Below are positions 22,458 through 36,664 of a stretch of 64,000 bases of DNA, piece by piece. The DNA is taken from assembly GCA_034231615.1 (NCBI GenBank), contig CM067307.1, positions 2,700,647-2,764,646 of the forward strand, read 5' to 3'. The stretch's first letter is position 1; each line of letters opens with the position of its first letter. The notes under the pieces are model-generated. The model was not told the origin of the DNA. It saw nothing but the letters and a program-made list of their open reading frames with translations, and ran no database searches. Made by a program: the position numbers and the translations under genes. Origin of the DNA: Meghimatium bilineatum. Lineage: Eukaryota > Mollusca > Gastropoda > Stylommatophora > Philomycidae.

Positions 22458-23997
22458 CTGACATCTGAATAGTTACCTGAACCAATATATGTTCCATACT
22501 GAATAAAGCGTGTAGAAATACAGGAGTCCAATGGTTAGCCAGACTATTCACAATAGCTTGGTCAGAAAGAAAATTACCAGATGAATGGCAAAAATCTGTA
22601 ATTGTACCACTATTGAAAAACAAAGGTAATAAGAGAGAGTGTGAATCATATAGAGGCATCTCCTTGTTAAGCCGCACAGGTAAAATCTACGCAAAAATAA
22701 TAGAACAAAGAATGCGATACATTGCAGAACTACAGTTGAGCCCCTCTCAGTTTGGCTTCAGTAGGGGAGCAAGCTGTACAGACGCACTTTTCACACTGAG
22801 ACAACTGAGTGAAAAAGCAATCGAATACAATAAAGATTTTAACACAGTATTTGTAGACAAGGAAAAGGCATTCGACAGAGTAGATAGAAACATTCTATGG
22901 GAAACCTTAGAAATGTATAACATCAGAGGACAACTGTTAGATAACATAAAATTGATACATCAAAAATGCCAAAGCTCAGTAAGAACAACAGATGGAATGA
23001 CTGAACCTTTTGAAACAAGATCTGGAGTAAGACAAGGATGCCTACTTTCACCCCTACTTTTCAACATATACATGGTCAGAATAATAAAAGAAGCTCATAT
23101 TAACAAAGAGGAAAACATTGCAAATAAACCTGATGAAGAACTTAATAATGAAATCAATGAACTATTATTTGCTGATGATCAAAGTTTAATATACAAAGAT
23201 GAGGAAACTTTACAAAAGCACATCAATGCATTGTTGTTAGCATGTCAGAAGTACAACATGAAAATTAATGTACAAAAAACAGAAGTTATGAAAATTAGCA
23301 AGTCTTCAACACCAATGAATATAACAATAGATAACACCAAAGTGAAACAAGCCAAAGAATTTAAATATCTAGGCAGCATTTTTCCGAAGATGGAAGACTA
23401 GACAGAGAAATAGAAACAACGTACCAGAAAGAAAACACAGTGACTTACCAACTTTCACCATTACTTCTTCATCCAAAGATCAAGATGGAAATTAAAAAAC
23501 AAATAATATCTACAATTTTTATACCAACACTGTGCTACCAATGTCAAACATGGTCTTTAACAGCTTCACAGCAAATAAAAATTGTCACATGTGAAATGAA
23601 TTGTCTGAGGAAAGCTGCAATGGTTACAAAACTAGATCAAATAAGAAATGAAGAAATTAGGAAAAGAGTTGGTATAATATCATGTATCGAACATATTGAG
23701 AGACAGCAAGTAAAATGGTTCAGTCACCTTATGAGAATGAAGCCAAACCAAATACCAATAAGAGCATATAATACAAGAATATCAGGGCGTGAGACCAAAG
23801 GTAGACCAAGAAAACGGTGGATAGAAAACATTAAGTTAACCTTGAACAAACATGGACTAAATGCAACCTCGGCGACACATCTGGCCATGAAACGACAGCT
23901 TAAGATACTACCCCTACTACGCTTAACGACAAGTGTGAATGCGATCAACAATCATTCACCTGGGGATAGACAATAGACTGAATGAACCTGTATTTGC
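22458..23997 (+). mobile_element. RTE-like LINE 3' fragment, unit copy 2
   Basis: Same insertion as in copy 1. The RT frame is 22613-23401 (readable from about 22514), then a frameshift, then 23440-23976. Here the C-terminal frame keeps GIISC before IEHIERQQ, encoded by 12 bp near 23675-23686. Alignment with paralogues in the window shows this is the ancestral state. Confidence 0.85.
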
Positions 23998-24276
23998 CTG
24001 TATCTGAGAGAATATCTGAACTACAATATATATTCCACATTGATGTTACAACCATTCATAATTGAAAGCATGCTTGAACTGAAGCTTGTCCATACCAAGT
24101 AACAATTTATTGTATCAATTGAGATCGAGTTTTGAACATTAACTGTTCCATATATCTGAGAGACATTCTCGTGACAAAACAATATGCTTTCACAAGGAGC
24201 ACAGCCATAAACTGAGTGTCAATAATACTACGATAAAGAAATGTGTATACTCAGATCCTGCCCTATAAGGAACCTG

Positions 24277-24517
24277 AACATACAGTATCCCACTGAGTCA
24301 TGGAAGACTCCCATAGAGCTTTCATTATAGTGTTGTTTCCTCTGGCCAAAATGTCTGCCTCAACGTTTCATGCACACTTTTGAAGTATATGTTTGGCACT
24401 CTGTGCTGCCTGTCCACATGTACACATGGCAGTGTTGCCAATCTTGAACTTTGTATACATGTGACTGCGTATCAACAATGTTAGAACCAGTTTGTATCAT
24501 CGTTTGTATCTGAGATA
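24277..24517 (-). pseudogene. Inverted I-clade LINE 3' end, unit copy 2
   Basis: Same fragment as 15240-15480. Confidence 0.8.
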
Positions 24518-25165
24518 GTGACGATCCCTGATCCCTCACACCAACCCTCGTGTATGTCAATACCAGTGTTGTGTGAATTATTGTGATTTCGGGAATAATT
24601 TGTAAGAACGATCATAGAAATGGCTGAATTCCTGAAACTGAGATGTATAATAAGAACATAACAATAGAAGAGAGAGAAATTAAAGTTTTATTTTTGAATA
24701 AAAATTAATAAATTCGCATTCATCGAGGAAGTGAATATTGTAAACACATCGGAGAGCAGTTACCCAACATCTAGTTAGCTTAATAAATGTTTCTGTGTGC
24801 ATGTCTTTTTTCTTATGACAGAATCGAAGAAAGAATAGAGAACCCAGGGAGGTTCCTGACGATTAAACAGATAAAAGGGTTTTTCCTTTTCATTGAATTA
24901 AAGTAATCATTTGGTAAGAACAAATGAATTGTATTTTTGTTATTGTTGATATGATAGAACATCATTTTTTAAAATTGAAAATTTTTTATTGTTTTTTTGT
25001 TTCAATAAACAGAACTTATCTGTGAATACAGGAAATTGTTTTCACATTATTTCAGTTTTATATTAACAAATTAGCTTGTATTGGGTTCTAAGTTCGGATT
25101 GATATCACCAGCCACAACCGAAGAGACAATAATCCTATTGGAGGAACCTTAAGAGATACAAGAAC
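24518..25165. other. AT-rich non-coding stretch, unit copy 2
   Basis: Equivalent of 15481-16128. Nothing recognised. Confidence 0.5.
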
Positions 25166-25411
25166 CACTATACTATACTATTATACTATACCACTATACT
25201 ATACCACTATACTATACCACTATACTATACCACTATACTATACCACTATACTATACCACTATACTATACCACTATACTATACCACTATACTATACCACTA
25301 TACTATACCACTATACTATACCATTATACTATACCACTATACTATACCACTATACTATACCATTATACTATACCACTATACTATACCCACTATACTATAC
25401 CCACTATACGA
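25166..25411. repeat. 13-bp minisatellite, unit copy 2
   Basis: Same array and length as in copy 1. Confidence 0.95.
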
Positions 25412-25767
25412 TCAAAACGCATATTGCTGGAAAAGGTTCATACATGCCATACACAGGATCGAGAATACAGGATAGAAAGAAATATAAATATCTCATTAAT
25501 CTATTTTACATCTATGCTTATTGTTACCTAGGTTACTGTGTAAACACATACGTCATTTCATTGTATGTATTATTTCTCCAATTATTATCTTCATTTATTA
25601 TATATCTCCATCTGAATTCATCTATCTCTCCTATCACTCGCTCTCTATCTGTCTGACTTTCTCTATCTCATTCATGTGATGTTTGTTGTTTCTATTACAC
25701 AAGAGAAAATATGATAGTTGTATATGGGTGTTATTACAGTAAAAATGTGTGCATGACATTATGATAC
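25412..25767. other. Spacer, unit copy 2
   Basis: Equivalent of 16375-16730. No supportable gene. Confidence 0.45.
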
Positions 25768-26637
25768 ATGTCTTACCGTACAGACATGACAGACCATGAG
25801 TAACATAACTAAAACATGAGAGAAATGTCTTACCGTACTGACATGACAGAGCCATGAGTAACATAACTAAAACCTGAGAGAAATGTCTTACCGTACTGAC
25901 ATGACAGAGCCATGAGTAACATAACTAAAACATGAGAGAAATGTCTTACCGTACTGACATGACAGAGCCATGAGTAACATAAAATGAATCTGAGAGAAAT
26001 GTCTTACCGTACTGACATGACAGAGCCATGAGTAACATAACTAAAACATGAGAGAAATGTCTTACCGTACTGACATGACAGAGCCATGAGTAACATAACT
26101 AAAACATGAGAGAAATGTCTTACCGTACTGACATGACAGAGCCATGAGTAACATAACTAAAACATGAGAGAAATGTCTTACCGTACTGACATGACAGAGC
26201 CATGAGTAACATAGATTGAGCCTGAGAGAAATGTCTTACCGTACTGACATGACAGAGCCATGAGTAACATAACTAAAACCTGAGAGAAATGTCTTACCGT
26301 ACTGACATGACAGAGCCATGAGTAACATAACTAAAACATGAGAGAAATGTCTTACCGTACTGACATGACAGAGCCATGAGTAACATAGATTGAGCCTGAG
26401 AGAAATGTCTTACCGTACTGACATGACAGAGCCATGAGTAACATAACTAAAACATGAGAGAAATGTCTTACCGTACTGACATGACAGAGCCATGAGTAAC
26501 ATAACTAAAACATGAGAGAAATGTCTTACCGTACTGACATGACAGAGTCATGAGTAACATAAGTAAAACCTGAGAGAAATGTCTTACCGTACTGACATGA
26601 CAGAGCCATGAGTAACATAACTAAAACCTGAGAAATG
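25768..26637. repeat. 58-bp minisatellite, 15 copies, unit copy 2
   Basis: Exactly five units (290 bp) shorter than in copy 1, and the same length as in copies 3 and 4. Confidence 0.95.
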
Positions 26638-26727
26638 AAATAGAAATATAAACATTTCGTAGTTTATCTATGCTGTAAGTGATTGTTAGAAAAAAACATT
26701 AAATTTAAATTATAATTTGTGTTTATA

Positions 26728-27172
26728 GATATTGGTAACACGTGGATATTGGTAACACATGGATATTGGTAACACATGGATATTGGTAACATACAGATAT
26801 TGCTAACACATGGATATTGGTAACACATGGATATTGGTAACACGTGGATATTGGTAACACATAGATATTGGTAACACGTGGATATTAGTACCACTTGGAT
26901 ATTGGTAACACATAGATATTGGTAACACATAGATATTGGTAACACATAGATATTGGTAACACATAGATATTGGTAACACGTGGATATTAGTACCACTTGG
27001 ATATTGGTAACACATAGATATTGGTAACACGTGGATATTAGTACCACATGGATATTGGTAACACATAGATATTGGTAACACATAGATATTGGTAACACAT
27101 AGATATTGGTAACACATAGATATTGGTAACACGTGGATATTAGTACCACTTGGATATTGGTAACACATAGAT
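26728..27172. repeat. 17-bp minisatellite, unit copy 2
   Basis: Same length as in copy 1. Confidence 0.95.
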
Positions 27173-27260
27173 GTCTGACACAACCTACAACTTACTAGGA
27201 CAGTGACTGCGACACCAAATTTATATACTTTTATATGTCTGATACAATCAGCAACTGACT

Positions 27261-27927
27261 GAAGTGCTTTATATTGAAGTGTTTTATACTGACCTGTTTT
27301 CTAGTGAAGTGTTTTATATTGAATAGTTTTATACTGCGCTGTTTTCTAGTGAAGTGTTTTATATTGAATAGTTTTATACTGAAGTGTTTTATATTGAATA
27401 GTTTTATACTGAAGTGTTTTATATTGAATTGTTTTATACTGAAGTGTTTTATATTGAATTGTTTTATACTGAAGTGTTTTATATTGAAGTGTTTTATTCT
27501 GAAGTGTTTTATATTGAATTGTTTTATACTGAAGTGTTTTATATTGAATAGTTTTATACTGAAGTGTTTTATATTGAATTGTTTTATACTGAAGTGTTTT
27601 ATATTGAATTGTTTTATACTGAAGTGTTTTATATTGAATTGTTTTATACTGAAGTGTTTTATATTGAAGTGTTTTATTCTGAAGTGTTTTATATTGAATT
27701 GTTTTATACTGAAGTGTTTTATATTGAATTGTTTTATACTGAAGTGTTTTATATTGAATAGTTTTATACTGAAGTGTTTCATATTGAATTGTTTTATACT
27801 GAGCTGTTTCATACTGAAGAGTTTTATATTGAAGTGTTTTATTCTGAAGTGTTTTATATTGAATAGTTTCATACTGAAGAGTTTTATATTGAAGTGTTTT
27901 ATTCTGAAGTGTTTTATATTGAAGTGT
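27261..27927. repeat. 30-bp minisatellite, expanded, unit copy 2
   Basis: Four 30-bp units (120 bp) longer than in the other three copies. The added block repeats the section with GAAGTGTTTTATTCT near 27661-27690. Confidence 0.95.
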
Positions 27928-29631
27928 AACAGTAACCATTCTTTATCAGCCTTTAGAAATGACGAATATTTTTATTTGTTGACAAAACATTGGACAGTTT
28001 AAGATATTTGACGAGACCAGTGGTCCACGTAATAATTTGTTGAGGGGAGCTCAGTGAGGAAGACAAGTAGAGTAATCGGCCGTTTTTTGTGTTTGTTGTT
28101 AGTAAGCCTGAACGGTCATGGTTTTTGCCAGGACAAGTAGACACCAAAAAGTTAAGTTAAGGAGTTTTCTAATGTGATTGAAAAATAAAATGAACACTAG
28201 ATAATATTGTAGAAAGATAGGAGAAAGTAGATGAATATAACTCAGGATAAAAACGTGAAAGAAAAGATACCCGTGGATTGTGAAGAAAGGGAACAAAGAA
28301 CTGATACATTGATTTGAATTCAGTTGGTAGTTGAAGCTGACTAGCGTAAACATCTAACCTAGTAGAGTAAAATATTTATGCTACATGACACGTCAGATTA
28401 GAATTTCTAGATCCAAGAGTCGGAGCAGACACAGGTTTACAAGTAATTTCAGAAGTTAATTTTCCACAAGTCAAGTAAATGGAATCATCGAAGAAAACCT
28501 CCAACAACATTCTACTGTATAACAACCATCAGTAGGGAATCTGAGATAAGCAACGTATAGGAAGACAGTGTTGAATTTGTGGGATAAAAGTAGTTATATA
28601 TTTTGTACTGTAGTAAGAAGTTGTAATTCTGTCAAAGTTAAGTGGAAACATTTGTAGAGTAGTTAAAAGTCTTAAGCAAGGATCAGATAGTCACGGATGA
28701 GTGAATCAATGTACGAAATAATTAACCAACATGTGTTAACAGACTTGGGTCAAATTCCGGTGAAGCAATTTTGAAGATGTGTCAAATTGAGTTAGGCAGT
28801 TTGATTGTAAACACTAGAGGCGAGATGTGTACTAATTGAAGTGATATTAGAATTGTAGTTAGTAGGCTACAAACATAGGAAGAAACGTGAACTAGTAAAT
28901 GATATATATTAATAAGTTTCATTGAAAAGTTGATGAAGTAAGTGGAGTTTTTCAATTGTCAATTGTATTTTGATTACAATGTACCCACTTATTTATGAAG
29001 TCAACTACAGCGAGTTAAAGTGAAAGATAGACATTTATCACTTTTTGAGAATATAGAGGACTGACTATTTAGTTTGCAACCAATGTGATCAGTATTGTAG
29101 AACTAGGACAATGAGTGTTTATAAGTGAACTTGAAAGTACTAATGTCTTTACAAAGAAGAATCTTAACATTGAATGTCAAGAACGAATAGAATTTTAGGA
29201 AATATAAATTATAGGTCTACAAATAGACATTTTTATATAAAAAGGTAACCTAATTGTATTGTGATCTATCAAATAGAACTAGAGAAAGTGTGTTTAACTT
29301 AAGGATGTGTAGCTGTCTGAAAAATTACCAAATATTAATCTGATAAAGTTGTGATATAATTTAAAAGCGAAAAGGTTTGTAATCTACGTTTTCATGCAGT
29401 TGCATTGACGTCCTTAATGTACTCACAACTAGGTTATCATCTAGGTCTAAAAATAGACATTTTTGTAAAACAAAGTAACCTGATTGTATTGTGTGTAGAT
29501 TTCCAAGACGGAGAGCGTATAGTTTCTTTAGAACGGTGATCACAGTCTTTGCACTTTTACGAAAAAAGACACGATATATTTTGCAAACCACTTGCACAGG
29601 ATGTCTTTGACATAACTCTTGCATGAAACAT
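27928..29631. other. Non-coding spacer, unit copy 2
   Basis: Equivalent of 19061-20764, with private differences near 28037-28050 (TTTGTTGAGGGGAG against ATTATTTGAGTGGAG). Confidence 0.5.
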
Positions 29632-29719
29632 TTTATTCTGTAAAACCTGACATAACATCCACATGCAACATTCTATTAGAAGATGTGTATGACACAACTA
29701 TCAAAACTTTGTATTAGAC
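29632..29719. repeat. Degenerate 40-bp repeat, unit copy 2
   Basis: Same as 20765-20852. Confidence 0.6.
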
Positions 29720-30778
29720 CAAGGGTGGGGAAACTACGGCCCCCGGGCCACATGCGACCGCCATTGGATATTATGCAGCCCTCAAACACAATTTTAAATA
29801 AACGAAAAATCGTCACAATTGATTTTTTCCCCATTAATATTATGCAGAAATCCATTAGAATTTTAATTTGACTTTCTTTTATATTAAATATACAATATTT
29901 GTTTTCCAATTTTACATTATTTAAATATTGATATATATATATATATATATATCGTCAATGAAATTTGACTACGTTTAATATGAGTGTTTAGCATTGAGTA
30001 ATTTATTATACTAGAATTTACGTAATTTTAGTGGCTGAATGTTTCTCAATGACTATAAGTACCCGAACGATATAAATTTATAAAGGTTGAAAATTGCCTT
30101 TCAAATTATAATTAGTTATTTTTAACTTTTAAGCATTATGTTGGGATGTATGTTTAGTTTATATTAAAAAGATGTTTCATACAAAATAGAATATCGCTAA
30201 AAGCTGTTATAATTAATAATACATCGTTACAACAATAATGTATCGTTAGACATGACCCCCCAACCTTATATCCTACGAATGGAATGCGCAAAAACTCGAT
30301 TTGCAATCATTTAAGATACGTTGTTCCTGGGGAATTCCTGGTGTGTTTTAATAACTATCACGTTTGTAGTTTCCATTCATGAATTTCCGTATTTATATTG
30401 CAACCGAGTTTTCTAAATCTAAATAATTATATTCGCGCTGCCGGAAGCGCATTTGTTTTTTAATTAATTTTGCAACATTTTAAGATATTTTTATTATAAT
30501 GAGTGCATCCAAAAAACGTAAGATTGAAGAAGAGTGTCGAGTTTCCAAAGACAAATGGAGTACCAAATATTGTTTTATGCAAGTTGGCAACAAATCTGTT
30601 TGCTTGCTGTGTCACGCATCAGTGGCTGTTTTTAAAGAAAATAACTTAAAAAGAAATTACCAGACAAAACATCCCATTTTCGGACACAATCTAACATCTG
30701 AAGAAAGGAAATGAAAATGAATGAAATTGGTAAAATGTTTAGAGAAACAACAAACTGTGTTTATAAAACAGTCTTCAA
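29720..30778 (+). mobile_element. hAT 5' part, truncated, unit copy 2
   Basis: Same fragment as 20853-21909. The transposase N-terminal frame is 30499-30714. The TA run is two bases longer. Confidence 0.85.
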
Positions 30779-30784
30779 CTACAA

Positions 30785-31326
30785 TCTGAACTACAATGTT
30801 CCACATTACCCTTACATTTGAGAGAGAATATCTGAACTACAATGTTCTACATTACCCTTACATTTGAGAGAGAATATCTGAACAACAATGTTCTACATTA
30901 TCCTTACATTTGAGTGAGAATATCTGAACTACAATGTTCCACATTACCCTTACATTTGAGAGAGAATATCTGAACTACAATGTTCCACATTACCCTTACA
31001 TTTGAGAGAGAATATCTGAACTACAATGTTCCACATTACCCTTACATTTGAGAGAGAATATCTGAACTACAATGTTCCACATTACCCTTACATTTGAGAG
31101 AGAATATCTGAACTACAATGTTCCACATTACCCTTACATTTGAGTGAGAATATCTGAACTACAATGTTCCACATTACCCTTAAATTTGAGTGAGAATATC
31201 TGAACTACAATGTTCTACATTACCCTTACATTTGAGTGAGAATATCTGAACTACAATGTTCTACATTACCCTTACACTTGAGAGAGAATATATCAACTAC
31301 AATGTTCCACATTACCCTTACATTTG
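30785..31326. repeat. 46-bp satellite, about 12 copies, unit copy 3
   Basis: Same order of variants as at 21916-22457. Confidence 0.95.
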
Positions 31327-32854
31327 CTGACATCTGAATAGTTACCTGAACCAATATATGTTCCATACTGAATAAAGCGTGTAGAAATACAGGAGTCCAA
31401 TGGTTAGCCAGACTATTCACAATAGCTTGGTCAGAAAGAAAATTACCAGATGAATGGCAAAAATCTGTAATTGTACCACTATTGAAAAACAAAGGTAATA
31501 AGAGAGAGTGTGAATCATATAGAGGCATCTCCTTGTTAAGCCGCACAGGTAAAATCTACGCAAAAATAATAGAACAAAGAATGCGATACATTGCAGAACT
31601 ACAGTTGAGCCCCTCTCAGTTTGGCTTCAGTAGGGGAGCAAGCTGTACAGACGCACTTTTCACACTGAGACAACTGAGTGAAAAAGCAATCGAATACAAT
31701 AAAGATTTTAACACAGTATTTGTAGACAAGGAAAAGGCATTCGACAGAGTAGATAGAAACATTCTATGGGAAACCTTAGAAATGTATAACATCAGAGGAC
31801 AACTGTTAGATAACATAAAATTGATACATCAAAAATGCCAAAGCTCAGTAAGAACAACAGATGGAATGACTGAACCTTTTGAAACAAGATCTGGAGTAAG
31901 ACAAGGATGCCTACTTTCACCCCTACTTTTCAACATATACATGGTCAGAATAATAAAAGAAGCTCATATTAACAAAGAGGAAAACATTGCAAATAAACCT
32001 GATGAAGAACTTAATAATGAAATCAATGAACTATTATTTGCTGATGATCAAAGTTTAATATACAAAGATGAGGAAACTTTACAAAAGCACATCAATGCAT
32101 TGTTGTTAGCATGTCAGAAGTACAACATGAAAATTAATGTACAAAAAACAGAAGTTATGAAAATTAGCAAGTCTTCAACACCAATGAATATAACAATAGA
32201 TAACACCAAAGTGAAACAAGCCAAAGAATTTAAATATCTAGGCAGCATTTTTCCGAAGATGGAAGACTAGACAGAGAAATAGAAACAACGTACCAGAAAG
32301 AAAACACAGTGACTTACCAACTTTCACCATTACTTCTTCATCCAAAGATCAAGATGGAAATTAAAAAACAAATAATATCTACAATTTTTATACCAACACT
32401 GTGCTACCAATGTCAAACATGGTCTTTAACAGCTTCACAGCAAATAAAAATTGTCACATGTGAAATGAATTGTCTGAGGAAAGCTGCAATGGTTACAAAA
32501 CTAGATCAAATAAGAAATGAAGAAATTAGGAAAAGAGTTGGTATCGAACATATTGAGAGACAGCAAGTAAAATGGTTCAGTCACCTTATGAGAATGAAGC
32601 CAAACCAAATACCAATAAGAGCATATAATACAAGAATATCAGGGCGTGAGACCAAAGGTAGACCAAGAAAACGGTGGATAGAAAACATTAAGTTAACCTT
32701 GAACAAACATGGACTAAATGCAACCTCGGCGACACATCTGGCCATGAAACGACAGCTTAAGATACTACCCCTACTACGCTTAACGACAAGTGTGAATGCG
32801 ATCAACAATCATTCACCTGGGGATAGACAATAGACTGAATGAACCTGTATTTGC
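31327..32854 (+). mobile_element. RTE-like LINE 3' fragment, unit copy 3
   Basis: RT frame 31482-32270 and C-terminal frame 32309-32833, with the shared frameshift and the 12-bp deletion. Confidence 0.85.
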
Positions 32855-33133
32855 CTGTATCTGAGAGAATGTCTGAACTACAATATATATTCCACATTGA
32901 TGTTACAACCATTCATAATTGAAAGCATGCTTGAACTGAAGCTTGTCCATACCAAGTAACAATTTATTGTATCAATTGAGATCGAGTTTTGAACATTAAC
33001 TGTTCCATATATCTGAGAGACATTCTCGTGACAAAACAATATGCTTTCACAAGGAGCACAGCCATAAACTGAGTGTCAATAATACTACGATAAAGAAATG
33101 TGTATACTCAGATCCTGCCCTATAAGGAACCTG

Positions 33134-33374
33134 AACATACAGTATCCCACTGAGTCATGGAAGACTCCCATAGAGCTTTCATTATAGTGTTGTTTCCTCT
33201 GGCCAAAATGTCTGCCTCAACGTTTCATGCACACTTTTGAAGTATATGTTTGGCACTCTGTGCTGCCTGTCCACATGTACACATGGCAGTGTTGCCAATC
33301 TTGAACTTTGTATACATGTGACTGCGTATCAACAATGTTAGAACCAGTTTGTATCATCGTTTGTATCTGAGATA
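33134..33374 (-). pseudogene. Inverted I-clade LINE 3' end, unit copy 3
   Basis: Same fragment as 15240-15480. Confidence 0.8.
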
Positions 33375-34022
33375 GTGACGATCCCTGATCCCTCACACCA
33401 ACCCTCGTGTATGTCAATACCAGTGTTGTGTGAATTATTGTGATTTCGGGAATAATTTGTAAGAACGATCATAGAAATGGCTGAATTCCTGAAACTGAGA
33501 TGTATAATAAGAACATAACAATAGAAGAGAGAGAAATTAAAGTTTTATTTTTGAATAAAAATTAATAAATTCGCATTCATCGAGGAAGTGAATATTGTAA
33601 ACACATCGGAGAGCAGTTACCCAACATCTAGTTAGCTTAATAAATGTTTCTGTGTGCATGTCTTTTTTCTTATGACAGAATCGAAGAAAGAATAGAGAAC
33701 CCAGGGAGGTTCCTGACGATTAAACAGATAAAAGGGTTTTTCCTTTTCATTGAATTAAAGTAATCATTTGGTAAGAACAAATGAATTGTATTTTTGTTAT
33801 TGTTGATATGATAGAACATCATTTTTTAAAATTGAAAATTTTTTATTGTTTTTTTGTTTCAATAAACAGAACTTATCTGTGAATACAGGAAATTGTTTTC
33901 ACATTATTTCAGTTTTATATTAACAAATTAGCTTGTATTGGGTTCTAAGTTCGGATTGATATCACCAGCCACAACCGAAGAGACAATAATCCTATTGGAG
34001 GAACCTTAAGAGATACAAGAAC
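33375..34022. other. AT-rich non-coding stretch, unit copy 3
   Basis: Equivalent of 15481-16128. Nothing recognised. Confidence 0.5.
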
Positions 34023-34268
34023 CACTATACTATACTATTATACTATACCACTATACTATACCACTATACTATACCACTATACTATACCACTATACTATAC
34101 CACTATACTATACCACTATACTATACCACTATACTATACCACTATACTATACCACTATACTATACCACTATACTATACCATTATACTATACCACTATACT
34201 ATACCACTATACTATACCATTATACTATACCACTATACTATACCCACTATACTATACCCACTATACGA
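34023..34268. repeat. 13-bp minisatellite, unit copy 3
   Basis: Same array and length as in copy 1. Confidence 0.95.
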
Positions 34269-34624
34269 TCAAAACGCATATTGCTGGAAAAGGTTCATAC
34301 ATGCCATACACAGGATCGAGAATACAGGATAGAAAGAAATATAAATATCTCATTAATCTATTTTACATCTATGCTTATTGTTACCTAGGTTACTGTGTAA
34401 ACACATACGTCATTTCATTGTATGTATTATTTCTCCAATTATTATCTTCATTTATTATATATCTCCATCTGAATTCATCTATCTCTCCTATCACTCGCTC
34501 TCTATCTGTCTGACTTTCTCTATCTCATTCATGTGATGTTTGTTGTTTCTATTACACAAGAGAAAATATGATAGTTGTATATGGGTGTTATTACAGTAAA
34601 AATGTGTGCATGACATTATGATAC
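34269..34624. other. Spacer, unit copy 3
   Basis: Equivalent of 16375-16730. No supportable gene. Confidence 0.45.
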
Positions 34625-35494
34625 ATGTCTTACCGTACAGACATGACAGACCATGAGTAACATAACTAAAACATGAGAGAAATGTCTTACCGTACTGACA
34701 TGACAGAGCCATGAGTAACATAACTAAAACCTGAGAGAAATGTCTTACCGTACTGACATGACAGAGCCATGAGTAACATAACTAAAACATGAGAGAAATG
34801 TCTTACCGTACTGACATGACAGAGCCATGAGTAACATAAAATGAATCTGAGAGAAATGTCTTACCGTACTGACATGACAGAGCCATGAGTAACATAACTA
34901 AAACATGAGAGAAATGTCTTACCGTACTGACATGACAGAGCCATGAGTAACATAACTAAAACATGAGAGAAATGTCTTACCGTACTGACATGACAGAGCC
35001 ATGAGTAACATAACTAAAACATGAGAGAAATGTCTTACCGTACTGACATGACAGAGCCATGAGTAACATAGATTGAGCCTGAGAGAAATGTCTTACCGTA
35101 CTGACATGACAGAGCCATGAGTAACATAACTAAAACCTGAGAGAAATGTCTTACCGTACTGACATGACAGAGCCATGAGTAACATAACTAAAACATGAGA
35201 GAAATGTCTTACCGTACTGACATGACAGAGCCATGAGTAACATAGATTGAGCCTGAGAGAAATGTCTTACCGTACTGACATGACAGAGCCATGAGTAACA
35301 TAACTAAAACATGAGAGAAATGTCTTACCGTACTGACATGACAGAGCCATGAGTAACATAACTAAAACATGAGAGAAATGTCTTACCGTACTGACATGAC
35401 AGAGTCATGAGTAACATAAGTAAAACCTGAGAGAAATGTCTTACCGTACTGACATGACAGAGCCATGAGTAACATAACTAAAACCTGAGAAATG
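34625..35494. repeat. 58-bp minisatellite, 15 copies, unit copy 3
   Basis: Same length and variant order as in copy 2. Confidence 0.95.
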
Positions 35495-35584
35495 AAATAG
35501 AAATATAAACATTTCGTAGTTTATCTATGCTGTAAGTGATTGTTAGAAAAAAACATTAAATTTAAATTATAATTTGTGTTTATA

Positions 35585-36029
35585 GATATTGGTAACACGT
35601 GGATATTGGTAACACATGGATATTGGTAACACATGGATATTGGTAACATACAGATATTGCTAACACATGGATATTGGTAACACATGGATATTGGTAACAC
35701 GTGGATATTGGTAACACATAGATATTGGTAACACGTTGATATTAGTACCACTTGGATATTGGTAACACATAGATATTGGTAACACATAGATATTGGTAAC
35801 ACATAGATATTGGTAACACATAGATATTGGTAACACGTGGATATTAGTACCACTTGGATATTGGTAACACATAGATATTGGTAACACGTGGATATTAGTA
35901 CCACATGGATATTGGTAACACATAGATATTGGTAACACATAGATATTGGTAACACATAGATATTGGTAACACATAGATATTGGTAACACGTGGATATTAG
36001 TACCACTTGGATATTGGTAACACATAGAT
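35585..36029. repeat. 17-bp minisatellite, unit copy 3
   Basis: Carries the CACGTTGATATTAG variant shared only with copy 4. Confidence 0.95.
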
Positions 36030-36117
36030 GTCTGACACAACCTACAACTTACTAGGACAGTGACTGCGACACCAAATTTATATACTTTTATATGTCTGAT
36101 ACAATCAGCAACTGACT

Positions 36118-36664
36118 GAAGTGCTTTATATTGAAGTGTTTTATACTGACCTGTTTTCTAGTGAAGTGTTTTATATTGAATAGTTTTATACTGCGCTGTT
36201 TTCTAGTGAAGTGTTTTATATTGAATAGTTTTATACTGAAGTGTTTTATATTGAATAGTTTTATACTGAAGTGTTTTATATTGAATTGTTTTATACTGAA
36301 GTGTTTTATATTGAATTGTTTTATACTGAAGTGTTTTATATTGAAGTGTTTTATTCTGAAGTGTTTTATATTGAATTGTTTTATACTGAAGTGTTTTATA
36401 TTGAATAGTTTTATACTGAAGTGTTTTATATTGAATTGTTTTATACTGAAGTGTTTTATATTGAATTGTTTTATACTGAAGTGTTTTATATTGAATAGTT
36501 TTATACTGAAGTGTTTCATATTGAATTGTTTTATACTGAGCTGTTTCATACTGAAGAGTTTTATATTGAAGTGTTTTATTCTGAAGTGTTTTATATTGAA
36601 TAGTTTCATACTGAAGAGTTTTATATTGAAGTGTTTTATTCTGAAGTGTTTTATATTGAAGTGT
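36118..36664. repeat. 30-bp minisatellite, unit copy 3
   Basis: Same length as in copies 1 and 4. Confidence 0.95.

Larger units (their letters stand above)
21916..30778 (+). repeat. Composite tandem unit, copy 2 (8863 bp)
   Basis: It differs from copy 1 by five fewer 58-bp repeats and four more 30-bp repeats (27261-27927). It keeps a 12-bp stretch near 23675-23686 that the other three copies lack, has two extra bases in the hAT TA run, and has private substitutions near 28037-28050. Six filler bases (CTACAA, 21910-21915) link it to copy 1. Confidence 0.9.
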
